Shown in pieces: positions 9,901 to 20,027 of a stretch of 32,500 nt of DNA. Position 1 is the first letter of the stretch, and each line of letters opens with the position of its first letter. The notes below the pieces were generated by a model, which saw only the letters and a list, made by a program, of their open reading frames with translations, was not told where the DNA came from and searched no databases. Source of the DNA: Cryptococcus deneoformans JEC21 (taxonomy: Eukaryota; Basidiomycota; Tremellomycetes; Tremellales; Cryptococcaceae); contig NC_006670.1 of NCBI RefSeq assembly GCF_000091045.1, positions 1,610,701 to 1,643,200 on the forward strand, read 5' to 3'. Both the position numbers and the translations under genes were made by a program.

Positions 9901-12748
9901 ATAGCATTGGTCTTAACGGCTAGACTACCTAAGCTGGGCCTTGGGCTAGCACCGGGACTTAACACTCCAGTGGACCCATCCTCCCAGCCTTGACCAGATA
10001 TCTGCGCACCTGTAGCTACTGATGAAGTAGATCCGTTGGATCTAGGCGGAAGAGGAAATAGAGCAGAATGTTGGGGCGACGAGGATGCTGATCCAAATAG
10101 TCCATTAGAAAGACGACGTATTGTGCTTTGGCGGCGAGGTGGCGTTGCAGAGATGGGAAAAGTGCTTGGCGAAGGCGGCGCAAAATGGTACGAAGTTGGC
10201 GCAAGAGATACAGTTGACGCTCGAGCTCTGCTTCGACGTGATGCTATTTTGTGGGTATGAAGAGGATCTCCGAGGACTGAATGTTTCGTAGAAGACGCAT
10301 TGGATGAAAGAGAAGGTGTCATTGACGAACTTGACACTCTTCCAACTGTGTGATTTTTTTCCTGCTGTGATTCCAGATGGACGCTGTCCTCCATTATGAC
10401 GTGACCTCCCGCGGTATCATAAGGCCTCATAGAAGAGGCCGACGCCGAGAGTCGCATACGTTGGCTGGCCACTCCCCCAAACTCGTCAACATCGCTGGCA
10501 TCCTGGCGTAAAAGACTGTTACTCCTGCTCCGGTTTGAGGACTTGGAGAACACACTTTTCATTCTCCCTACGATCGCTGAGTTGCTGGAGCCTGTCCTGC
10601 TGTCCATTCTGGGTCGTACAGGTGTTTTGAGGCCCGTTGAGGGAGAGGGAGAAGGACTATCTGAGGCAGGTTGAGAGGGAGCTGGAGAGTGATCGGGTGG
10701 TTGTTGTGGCAAAGGCCCATCAGAAAATGACCTGACTCGCCCTCCCTGTGCTTTAGCAGGCGCTTTGGAAGATTCGGACTTTTGCACTGGCGTATCCAGA
10801 GCGCAAGATAACGACGACCTCGAAGTGACGTTATGTTGCCTTGTTTCCATCCAAGGGCGTATCCCAGGTCCCCAATGAGCACTACTACCAGGGCTGAAGA
10901 CCATCTCTTCAATCTCAATGCCTGGACTGGATGTCCACGTGTTGCTTCCATCAGGTGAGAATGGATCGACGGCAGGAACTTGCAGAGAAGATTGGGAAGC
11001 GTTCGTCAGCGGGCGTGTCGAACATTCAGAGCTATGAATAGCCCTAGGAACAACCATAATTGACAGCGGCTCTGCTTCTTCCTCGTTTTTCGCAGATGAT
11101 CGGCGAGCGAATAAGCTATTCAATCTCTTGGGAGTACCATGTGGTGCGTTAGTGGTAGGAGGGGGTGGAAGGTCGGTTTGTCCGTTGTACTGATCACCCT
11201 CACTGACTAGGTCTATATTTCCCTTGTTAGGAGCCTGATCTTCTGGGAATCTAGATGTATCACCAGCAACGTTCTGGACGTCATCCAGCTCACTTGCCGG
11301 TTCCCTGAGCCTCGTCTCTGAAGCTTTTCGCCTCACAGTCTTTTTCATTCCTAACCATTCTAGCACCCCAAGCTTTCCGCCGCCTCCTTGATCACCGTTT
11401 GTCTCCTCTTCTCCATTCTTCTGGTCATCATCTTGGACGGGATCCCCCATTTTGGCGGATAATACCACTGGCGGTGATTTGCCAAACAATCCCGATAAAC
11501 TTCTCGCTCTTTTGATTCTTGTCTTTTTGTCAGATTCATCTTCCTTTTGCAAACCTTGTGGTTTTGTGACTTCGGGCTCTGCAAAAGTAATTTTATGATT
11601 GGGAGTCCCCGGACGAGATGGAAATGGCGACGATACTGATTGCGGTTTTAAGGGAACGGGCGGAGGGGACGGGCTTTGAACAGATACAGAAGGTGATCTG
11701 GAAGATGGCCGTGAGCGCGATACAGACCGAGATCTTCCCGAGATGACTGAAGGTAATCCCAAACCAAGAGGTTTTGAGGGCTCTGCGCTGGAAGCTCTGC
11801 CTCGTGAATGGCTTCTGGGCCGTCCCGAAATAGACCTGCTACGCCGCTCTTCATGTGCTCTTCTGGTAGCCTTGGGTTCTTGTGGACTGCTGGGGGTGAT
11901 AAAAATTTCGGAAGGAGCTTTAGGCTCTTTCAATCCCTTACTATCAGGTGTTGGGGGCGGCAACGGCGGCAACGGTCTGTCCATGCCGACAGGTAAAGGG
12001 GGTTGAGTTTTATCTCTATGGGAAGAGGTAATTGGAGATGGTACCGAATTTAGGGATGAGGATCTTGGTGCTGGGTTGAGGAGAAGCTCCTCCTCAAGTT
12101 TGTTGAAAAGTGAGCTGTCGGGTCCTGGATTTGACGGTAGATCAGGGGTGCTGAAAGGATCGCGGTCGCTCGCCGTGCGAGAGAAAGTCCATGTAGTTAA
12201 CGCATGTGGCTGTAAGAGGTATGTCAGCAGATGAACCAGGATTAAGGGTGGTTAAATGTTAGATGACTTACTGTTTTCATCACATCGTTTACCGTTAACG
12301 TCTTTTCAGACATCGTTCTCGCAGGTGTTTTATGACCCAAATCTTCCATCCTCAGTACCAGGGGCTCGTCGGCACCACCAGACTTTCGCTTTTTCTTTTT
12401 AACAGTCTTTTCCAGATCCCCATCAATCGTTAGCAAATCGTCGCCTTCGTGCCCTGTTCTCTCTCTCAGCTCTTCCTCGTGCGCATCCTCTCGTCTACCT
12501 CCTTTCACGGTCTCATTGTCCCGCCCGTTCGATACTGGGCCGAGCTCTAATTCCTCAGTGCCGTTAGAACTTCCACGGCGCTTATCTTTTGCCTTTTCTT
12601 TCGAAAGTGGGATCACTGGAGAAGCCAAGCCGAACCATGAACGTCGTTTCGCTCTAACAGACGTAGGCGTTAAAGGTGTCGGTGTCGAGGGCGGCGATGA
12701 TCGATGTGGACGCAGTGTGGAGGGACCTGCCTCTGCGTTACTGTCCAT
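6986..12748 (-). CDS. Syt1/Sec74-like Arf guanine-nucleotide exchange factor (Sec7 + PH)
   Basis: Predicted to load GTP on Arf/Arl GTPases at Golgi or plasma membrane. Seven exons (minus): 12748-12272, 12209-9796, 9740-9544, 9505-8900, 8874-8585, 8540-8034, 7981-6986; 1828 residues, phases consistent. Residues 1 to about 930 are Ser/Pro/Arg-rich and probably disordered (PPLPPPTPDS, many SxS and RSRS runs). The Sec7 domain spans about 935-1140: EWLERALSAVGRCEIANVLASS, FTHNALDVALRKLL, the glutamic finger Glu1003 in LPKETQQIDRVIEAFA, then AYVLAFSMMMLHTDAFNKHNK. A PH domain follows at about 1260-1370 (RKWKSWSVILTQSQLLFFKDP ... ELEMNEWITLINYASAF). A helical segment (NHLRILREKVVPIESSIQS) precedes a disordered acidic tail. 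Start 12748 (MDSNAEAGPS) was chosen over an in-frame Met at 13000 because the intervening residues look like translated leader. Much longer than yeast Syt1, mostly through the N-terminal tail. Confidence 0.88.
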
Positions 12749-13547
12749 ATTTGGGTCTACCTGTGAACTCCCATTGGCTATAGTGCAAGATGCTGCTCGA
12801 TGGTACTTGCCCAGTTGTGAACTTGTTAAACGGAATGCACTTGTTGCGCGAGAATGAACAACATAATAGTACGAGGAGTGATGACGATCCGGCGGACATG
12901 TCCACCTGCGACGAAGGCCCCACCACCACGCTTCCACCGCCCAGTAGCCCAGAATACAAAAAGGGCCTGGAACTTGAAACCTGATTATAGTTGTTCCCAC
13001 CAGGAAATTGAATGCCCCTCAAGCAACCAATTTAACAGCAGCAACCATCATGCCCCATTTATCTTGTTCGTTAACTTGAGTATCAGCTATGGCTCTACAA
13101 CTCTTTCATCAGGCTGGGGGCATGTATGAGTTAATTAAGAGCAGCCTTTCGCGTTGTTGCTCCATGCTTCCACCACCCATATCATTCTTCCACTATCGTC
13201 GAGTCATATTTTCTCTTCATCCAAGAGTCAATCTCTGCCCTCTTCTGTCTGATGACCCGATATTAGGCGGCCGAAGACGGAGGCAGGCACCGGAAGCTGG
13301 GATAACTGATGGGTGAGGATGATGACTGATTGGAGGAAGAGGATTACGTCATTTAACCGGACAATGCCGCCCAATAAATGATGATTGAAGGATGACGCAG
13401 CCACTTAAATAAATGCCCTTCTCGCCCACCCGCCCAGGTCGAGTCCTTGTTCCCAGTCAGCGGTTGATCCCATTCCATCACCTTCCAGAAACCCCATTCT
13501 CATCGAACCACAATCCACCGGTTACTCCCATAAACAACACATCAGCT
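12749..13547. other. Divergent promoter region
   Basis: About 800 bp between the minus-strand Arf-GEF and the plus-strand mitochondrial-type gene, so it carries both promoters. An A/T-rich TATA-like run (ACTTAAATAAATG) is at about 13402-13414, roughly 140 bp before the chosen ATG at 13548. Open frames here are short and featureless. Confidence 0.4.
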
Positions 13548-14408
13548 ATGTCGTTCAGGACTGCTGCTCGCTTCACTGCCCGTCTCTCCGTCCCGCGCAC
13601 GCTCACCCGCCACGTCGCTCGACGTGCCGCATCATCCTCTGCCGGACCCAAGATTGGCAGCGATACCCCTTGGATCATTGGCTCTGCTGTTGGGTTCGGT
13701 ACTCTTGTGAGGGAATTTCTAAAGTTTCCGGACATAGCTAACATGATAATGGGTAATAGGGTGCTTTCATTCTTTTCCCATCTGGAAGAGACGCGGCGAA
13801 GCACGTTGAGCCTCATTCTCAGGAGAAGGATGAGATCAACGAACACGCACCTAAGGCTACCCTCGGTGAAGAAAACCTTCAGTCCAGCCACACCATTGAG
13901 AGTGCAGTAGTAAGTTGTAATTCTGTTACCGTTTGTTTCTATCTGCTACACAAACGCTGACATGTCCACCAACAAGGCCTCTGACGACCCCAAGGACGTG
14001 AACCCCAAGGCCGATAAGCCTGCCAGTGAAATCCCTTCCAAGAAGTTGGGCAAGGGCGATAAGGCCAGCGAGGATCAGAAGGCTGAGGCCAAGTCTGGCG
14101 GTGCGAATGCCAACGAAACCGCCCAGGTGCAGAAATCTGCCGACGATGCCAACAAGGGAGAGGAAAAGACCGAAGAAAAGAAGGAAGAGGGGTCTGAGCA
14201 GAAGCAGCAGGACTCCGAGGAGGGAACCCCTAGTGCTGAGGACATCAAGCATAGCATCGTTCAAGCTGCGGTAAATAATCCCATTCAAAAAAGATCTGGA
14301 ATTTGAACCATAAGCTGACGTTGGTGCTCTTTACAGAAGGCAAATGTTCCTGAAGTCGCCATGGACTCTGAAGCGAAGGGTGAATCTCCCATTGGAAAGC
14401 AGGAATAA
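13548..14408 (+). CDS. Probable mitochondrial single-pass membrane protein, unknown function
   Basis: Not recognised as a named family. Four exons: 13548-13706, 13760-13909, 13977-14270, 14337-14408; 224 residues, all joins in phase. The N-terminus MSFRTAARFTARLSVPRT is rich in Arg, Ser and Ala and lacks acids, as a mitochondrial presequence would be; an R-x-x-AASSSA cleavage-like stretch follows at about 26-33. One hydrophobic helix (PWIIGSAVGFGTLGAFILF, residues 41-59) is formed across the first intron. The rest is a very polar Lys/Glu/Asp/Ala-rich tail (GEEKTEEKKEEGSEQKQQ) that is probably disordered and would face the intermembrane space or matrix. An in-frame Met at 13413 would bury the presequence, so 13548 is preferred. 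The third exon uses an AAG acceptor after a CTGAC branch site. Confidence 0.78.
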
Positions 14409-15681
14409 GAATTAGGCTTGTACGAATCACAAGTTGAAGAAAAATGGAATGAGTGGAACGAAAACAATCATTGCATGGCATGCAAAAAGGATTAGCACTT
14501 CCAATATCACGCAACCCCTTGTTCACCGCAGAGTCAATGAACTGACAAAGGCCGTTCGTAATTCCATTATCATGGGCATAGAAATTTAGGAGCCTGTAAC
14601 TTGATCCAGGAACGCCTTGGTCCATTTGCTCTTGCTCTTCAGCGTCACTGGAGACATTAATTACCATTGAGTGATCTGCATTACTGTGGGTCAAGCTTTC
14701 AGAACTCATTTTGTCAAGAAATGGTCCTGCCATAGGAATCTCGCCATCGGCGACTATCCGCTACTGCCATTTCCCTTAGTTTAAGCGTACGCAGACCGCT
14801 AAGAAGCATAGTGCGGCGTACTCCTTATTATCTCCCTATTAAGTATCCGCTTGGCCGTCGCTCCTTCATTGGCCTTCGTAATTCGAGTCATGACTATTAG
14901 GAGGCGCCTATTAACAAAGACCGTGTGTCCTTTATCCCATCATGACCGGTCTATCTGTTGAACCTTTGGCATCGCTTGGTGACAACCTGATATTCCGGCA
15001 ACAATTTTGTCTAGTCAGAATATGTGGCCTAGACCCTGCTATCCTGTTCAACGTTGGTCCTATCTTGGTAGGACAAAGGATCTTTTTCAGTTTCTTCAAG
15101 CACTCTCTCGAGAAAGCCTCAAAAGATCCTTTATCCCAGAAACCCTTCCGCCCCCGGCTAGCTTGATCTTCGCCCCTCCACACACCCTCCTTCCTTCCCA
15201 GACCCTTGTTCTATATTGGGTTTTCCAGGTTTTGTTCATATGGGGAAAATCTATCCTTTGTGTATAGGCCTTCACAGCTCGTGGAGAGAAAAGGGGGGAA
15301 TGCCCAAAGGAAGTTTGTTGAGTCGGGTTTTGATATGGGATGACCAGCAATTGAGATGGTATAAACAGAGAAAGCAACCTTTCATTTTCGAAACATTTTA
15401 TGTCCTGAGAGAAAAGATCACTTACGTACCACTGTAACTGACTGTAATTGAACGGATTACCAACCCCACAATATTTACTAACACTACGATTCTGTATCGA
15501 GTAGACCGAACAGCAAGAGAAAGCAAGCGCCCTGCTGAACAACCTCCAGCTCTTTTCAGTAGATCATCGATTACTCCCTTTGCCACTATATCATAACATA
15601 TTATCCTAGACACAAAAATCTCGACGATAATGACAACTGGACATTGTATTACCAGCTCAGTTGGCGTTGAGAGCAGCTTAA
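14409..15681. other. Long intergenic/leader region before the HMG-box gene
   Basis: Nearly 1.3 kb without a supported gene. It should hold the 3' flank of the preceding gene and the promoter or long 5' UTR of the HMG-box gene. The longest frame is antisense (minus, 14245-14733, 162 codons, overlapping the last exon of the upstream gene); it has no recognisable domain. No tRNA or repeat found. Confidence 0.4.
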
Positions 15682-17917
15682 ATGGTGGGAATGATAGTGA
15701 GTGCTCAGAATTTCAACGGTGAGGCTGTTAGTAACAACGATCGGGCAGATAAGCGATGTCAGACTTCGTCCCCTTTGAGCTCTCCTCCCTCTTCTTGTCA
15801 GATTCCCACCATCGAACAGTTTTCTGATAAATCAAATTGTCACACACCCTCCGCATCCCCTCCCCAACAAGCTATCATGATTCAGCTCCAAGCCCAAGAG
15901 AAATCTATTTCGACGTCCCCAGAGAAGACTGACCAAATCCTCTTACATAATTACGCGGAGACATTATCGGCTGAAGACTCAATTGACCCCTTACTGAAGC
16001 ACCTCACTGACCCATTCAACGTCGAACAGGCTGATTCTCCTCAGAGTAGAACTCAAGATGCTGTTCAAGGAAGTGCAGAAACCGCAAATGACTTTTCGTG
16101 GCTACCAGACTTCACAAATACTGCCAGCCAAGCCAATACCGTTGCAGCTCACCTCTGGCCTCTAAACACTACACTCCCTTCCCTTCCTTCTACTCAGCCG
16201 CCTTCCTCGGAAGCCGAGTCCCCAGCTTCTTCCTTTACCGGTGGACCGCATGCGGGAGTTGAATGGCCAAATAATTTCGATAACAGGAACATCGAATCGA
16301 TACACAGCACTGGCGCTAGCGATCATGATGGCATTGCCGGGGTTGTTGGAATAAGCTCAACAAGTTCAGAGAGTGAACTAGAAGCTGGAGGAGGAAAAGA
16401 TGACGTGGTGCCGCCTCCTCCGAAGAAGAAAAGTCATGCAAGGAAGGTATGTCGACTGTACTTATTCAACGCAACCAGCCTGATAGTATTATTAGCAACC
16501 GGAAGGTCACATTAAAAGGGCCAGAAACGCCTTCATTTTGTTTAGAAAGCACATCACCGATTCGAACTTGATCCCTCCCAGTGTTGAGGTTAAACACCAA
16601 AACATCTCAGTGGTTGTAAGTGATTGAAACTTTATTTGGGTTTTCATCCTTATATATGTGCGGGTCCTGTAGGCAGCCAAGATGTGGAAGGAGGCGCCTC
16701 TGGAAGTGCGTCAAAAGTTCCAGGAACAAGCTCGCATTGAGAAAGAGGAACACCAGCGCAAATATCCTGGGTACCGTTATCAGCCGGTCTTTCGCCGAAC
16801 AGACATTATCCGTCGTCGAGTGCGCAAAGATCCAGCCGAAGACGAGAAGGTAGATGCCGTGGCGGAAGCTCTTATCAAAGGCAAAGCAGGAAATGAGCTA
16901 GAGAAGGAAATTAAAGAGCAGCTGGTTACGCGAAGTGAGGCAAGCGAGAGTGACGGCGAAAGCTCCAGGGGAAGCAGAAGGTAGTTTAGTTATACACAAA
17001 CTACAAGAGTAAGAACTAATAATCCTTCTGCTTTGCCTAATAGACGCCGCCGGGAAACAGGACAGCTTTCTAAGGGTGCAATTAGAGCCCAACGGGCCCA
17101 AGCTAGAGCCAAACAGATGAGGCAAAATCTACTGGGATCCAATCTCTTGAGCATGTCTCTCTACAATGCTGCCAACGCCCGTCTAGCTTCTTCCGCTGCT
17201 GCGACTGCTGCAGCTGAGAATGACTACCGGTATCATTCTGGTATCGATGCCATGGGAACGACGGTTGGGCACGGCCATACTCATCCAGGGATGCAATACG
17301 CCTTGGATTCTTACATTCAGCTAGGATATGGTCTCGATAACAGGCCTGTACAAGTTGCAGGGTACTCCGGGGAGATGTATGGGGCCCCTTCTACGGCATC
17401 AGGCCACGGAAGTGATATATACCGACTTCCTCCCATTAACGGTATGATGGCTGTCGAAAACGGGTACGAATGGCATGCTCCAAGTATGGAGTATTGGGAT
17501 CAGACAAACGTAGATCCGGAGGCGGCCCAACGGCAAGCGGGATATCCTTTTGAAGGGGAGTACTACGCCACTCACTATGATTTGGAGGGAGGAGTTCCAG
17601 AGCAAACGGAGTATCACCTTTCCTCTCTTATGGAGACTTCTCACGTAGGTAACGGGTCGCTTCCCGAGCGAGCGCCGGGAGACATTATCGCTGGCGCCTA
17701 TGTTACTCACGAGAAGCAGGAAGACAAGGAGCTGCCTAGTATGCGACAGTGGGCTGGCGAAGGACAGCAGACTCCTTCTGGACATGTGATGTTCAACGAG
17801 AGATTATTTGATGGTGCATTAGGGAGTGCAGGTCTTCCTGACAAGGCTGAAGAACCCGACGCTTTAGCCATGTTCGATCAAGCTATGGAGCAAGCAGGCG
17901 AGATTGCACCTTGGTAA
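15682..17917 (+). CDS. HMG-box (MATA_HMG-type) transcription factor
   Basis: Sequence-specific DNA-binding regulator, nuclear. Four exons: 15682-16446, 16496-16615, 16673-16980, 17044-17917; 688 residues, in phase. Residues 1-255 are Ser/Pro/Gln-rich and end in a basic stretch (PPPPKKKSHARK) before the box. The HMG box occupies about 259-335: GHIKRARNAFILFRKH, then EVKHQNISVVAAKMWKEAPLEVRQKFQEQA and EKEEHQRKYPGYRY; the pattern resembles fungal Ste11/Mat2/Rox1-type boxes (NAFILFR, ISVVAAKMW, YPGYRYQP). The motif runs on into a basic segment (FRRTDIIRRRVRKD) and later RRRRETG plus QRAQARAKQMRQN. The C-terminal 230 residues are Tyr/Gly/Glu-rich, a possible activation region. Both introns cut the box region. 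Exact orthology, for instance to a mating regulator, cannot be settled here. Confidence 0.85.
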
Positions 17918-18242
17918 TGTTGAATGAGCGAGAAGATGGGAGCCTGAGGTACGGAGTTCTGGGAGAGATCGTTTGTGGCGTGGTGGGATCGGAGTTGCGT
18001 GGCTTCTTTCTTTTAGATTCTACGATAGTCTCCTTTTCTTTATGCATCCATAGACACATTACAACAGGTAAAGTCTTATTCGGAAGAGGGAATTATGCCC
18101 TACAAATAACTAAACACAATAAATGATAAACATAGAGTGATTTATATACACCATGTTTCTAATTGCATCAAAAAAGTACTGCGAAAGCTATTCACTTCGG
18201 CAGCTGATCGTTGTTGATCAAGAACATTAGATGGCCTCACTT
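17918..18242. terminator. Convergent 3' region with AATAAA
   Basis: Gap of 325 bp between the HMG-box stop and the convergent YCII gene stop. AATAAA at 18118-18123 lies 201 bp after the HMG-box stop codon and is a candidate plus-strand poly(A) signal. No gene seen. Confidence 0.35.
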
Positions 18243-18621
18243 TCAATTAAGCAACTCTTCAACAATAATTCTCTCCTTGTCCCAAATGTCTGCTCGCCAG
18301 TATACATCCTCCTTGAGCCTAGCCCAAACCTGCTCAAGAGTGTCCATCTTATATACCATAAAGCTTCCTGCGATGTTTGGGGTGCCTTCAGGGAGAGAAG
18401 CTTCTCGGGCTTTCGTGCCCGGGCGAGGAAGGATAGGACCGCTGTAAACTGTCAAATGATAAGCACTACTAACTCTACAATGGTTCCTCGGGGGTTGATG
18501 ACTCACGGACAATACCAGCATTATCGTCAATTTTAGCCCTTGCAAGGTGCTCAGTCCTAACAGCGAGTCGCTTCTCCAGATAGTCAGGGTGATCAGGGGC
18601 GTACACGAGGAATCGGGGCAT
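18243..18621 (-). CDS. YCII-domain protein
   Basis: Small alpha+beta dimeric fold of the YciI family; the chemistry of fungal members is not established. Two exons (minus): 18621-18507 and 18448-18243, intron with GTGAGT donor and CAG acceptor; 106 residues, the usual size. Seen: MPRFLVYAPDHPDYLEKRLAVRTEHLARAK at the N-terminus (beta strand plus the characteristic R..HL helix), GPILPRPG, GSFMVYKMDTLEQVWARLKEDVYWRADIWD, matching the YCII pattern of a central strand followed by D.Y...G.WD-like text. A further upstream ATG (18731-18733, MSSLSQFVRG) is separated by a likely intron (GTAAAC at 18708 to TAG near 18646), but the phases do not join, so this is treated as a 5' UTR intron. Confidence 0.8.
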
Positions 18622-19403
18622 CTTGTATTGAGTACCGTTGGCTATTCTTGACAATTACTGTGAACTAAGCTGAGTAATGATCGATGTGGAATGAGGATTC
18701 AAGTTTACCCCCCTAACGAATTGCGACAGCGAGGACATCTTCTAACCGGCCAAGCTGCATGTCCCACCGTCTTATGCCGAGGGGCAAACGAGTGGAGGGG
18801 CGGCGGACCGAATATTCAGCAAAATCAGTAAGACGGAGTCCCGATGCGAACGAACTAACTCGGTTATCGGGCCGAGACCTTAACAACGGAAGAGTTAAAT
18901 AAAACCCCGTCTTTTAAAAAAAATAAAAATATTTAACAAAAGGTTTGCCTGCTGCTGCCACAACTGCTGCGTTTGCTTGTTGGCTGTTGCTGTCCCTCTA
19001 TCCGCCGAAATCGCAATAAAAACAATGAACGCATATTTATATCCAGATTACCGCCATACGTATCTCAGTAAATCTCGCCAGTAATGCCACCCCGACAGCT
19101 GGACCTCCAGTTGGACCTCGAAGGATATAAATAGATTTCTGTAGAAGTATGTAAAGGGGAGCTCTTCTGTCCTCGATCTTGATCTTCTTCCCCTCGAAGA
19201 TCAATATTCCATAAGTTACTTTGCGAAAGGTCCTCGAGCTCCCAGTGCTCGCTCTCGTCTTACCTTGCACCACCTTCGACGTAAACTTACTCCACTAGTA
19301 TATAAGCTTGCCTGATCTTCCCAAGCGAATATACCTCCGCCCTATACCATACGCCAACAGACAAGTGTCAAGAGGTATATCATACATATATCTCATTGCT
19401 TAG
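18622..19403. other. Gene-poor region, upstream flank of the YCII gene
   Basis: Contains the likely 5' UTR intron of the YCII gene and an A/T-rich run at about 18910-18940 (TTTTAAAAAAAATAAAAATATTT). TATATAAG at 19299-19306 could serve the plus-strand ORF downstream. A 78-codon minus-strand frame at 19037-19273 has no recognised motif. Nothing else supported. Confidence 0.4.
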
Positions 19404-19589
19404 TTAAACTATACGGCTTTCTATCTCGTCTCCAAGGCCGGACCTTGTTGGGGACGAGTCGTAACAAGACCCATAATTACTGTCGACCAGCTCTGCCAAC
19501 TTGCCGAAGTTTGTCTCTCCTGCATTGCTGATTTCCGTTATGATGAGCGCAAAGCTACACAAAGCGCTCAGCACAGTGCACATATCAGA

Positions 19590-19775
19590 ATGCTCAAGAA
19601 GCTGCATGCGCAGCGGCGCTCGAAAATGGATAGCAGGGAAAAGGAATTGGAGGAATTTGCTCGGAAGAATGAGGAGGAAGCAAAGCGTTTGGCAGAGGAA
19701 AGGAAAGAGTTAGAGGCTTGGCGTAATGCTCGTGCTGCAGAAGGAGCATCCTCCGCCATTGCAAGCAGCTCCTAG
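19590..19775 (+). CDS. Hypothetical charged coiled-coil ORF, probably a fragment
   Basis: Not recognised. The 61-residue ORF is strongly charged and heptad-like (SREKELEEFARKNEEEAKR, LAEERKELEAWRNARAAEG), predicting a single long helix or coiled coil. The same frame is open without any Met back to 19404, and those 62 extra codons also read like protein (VDQLCQLAEVCLSCIADFRYD). So either a 5' exon with the real start precedes 19480, with an acceptor such as the CAG at about 19486, or this is the 3' remnant of a broken gene. A TATATAAG lies at 19299-19306. I could not find a clean first exon. Confidence 0.35.
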   Translation: MLKKLHAQRRSKMDSREKELEEFARKNEEEAKRLAEERKELEAWRNARAAEGASSAIASSS

Positions 19776-20027
19776 TCAGAATAGAGTGATTTAGCCCCTT
19801 TTATGTCATCATTAAAATTGGATAAAGTATGCGTATAACGCAAGTCGTATGATTGTGTCTCAAGTGTTGTATAGACATTTGATGTACGGCAAATGCACTT
19901 TACCTACGACATGTGCACGGCATAAACATCCTACCATCGAGGACGCCCGATGCTCCCGCTCATCATCTCACCGATTGACTTCTAGCTAAGAGGGAGGATC
20001 ACAGAAGTTGCATATGAACTTTGAACA
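19776..20027. other. Intergenic, no feature seen
   Basis: 3' flanks of the coiled-coil ORF and of the minus-strand KDZ-like gene. I looked for terminal repeats matching the far side (about 21.72-22.0 kb) and saw none. Confidence 0.3.

Noticed and set aside
12749..13000. N-terminal extension of the Arf-GEF from an in-frame Met at 13000
   Set aside because: The extra residues (Trp/Gly/Arg-rich) look like translated leader, and the Ser/Pro-rich composition of the protein begins only after MDSNAEAG.
13413..13547. In-frame upstream Met of the mitochondrial-type gene
   Set aside because: Using it would place 45 residues before a good presequence; MSFRTAARFTARL is a better N-terminus.
14245..14733. 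162-codon antisense ORF (minus) with readable text such as SSDAEEQEQMDQG
   Set aside because: It overlaps the last coding exon and intron of the mitochondrial-type gene in antisense, has no domain, and no upstream exon or splice pattern was found; chance frame or untranslated RNA is more likely.
19037..19273. 78-codon minus-strand ORF in the gene-poor region
   Set aside because: No recognisable motif, no splice partners, and skewed composition.
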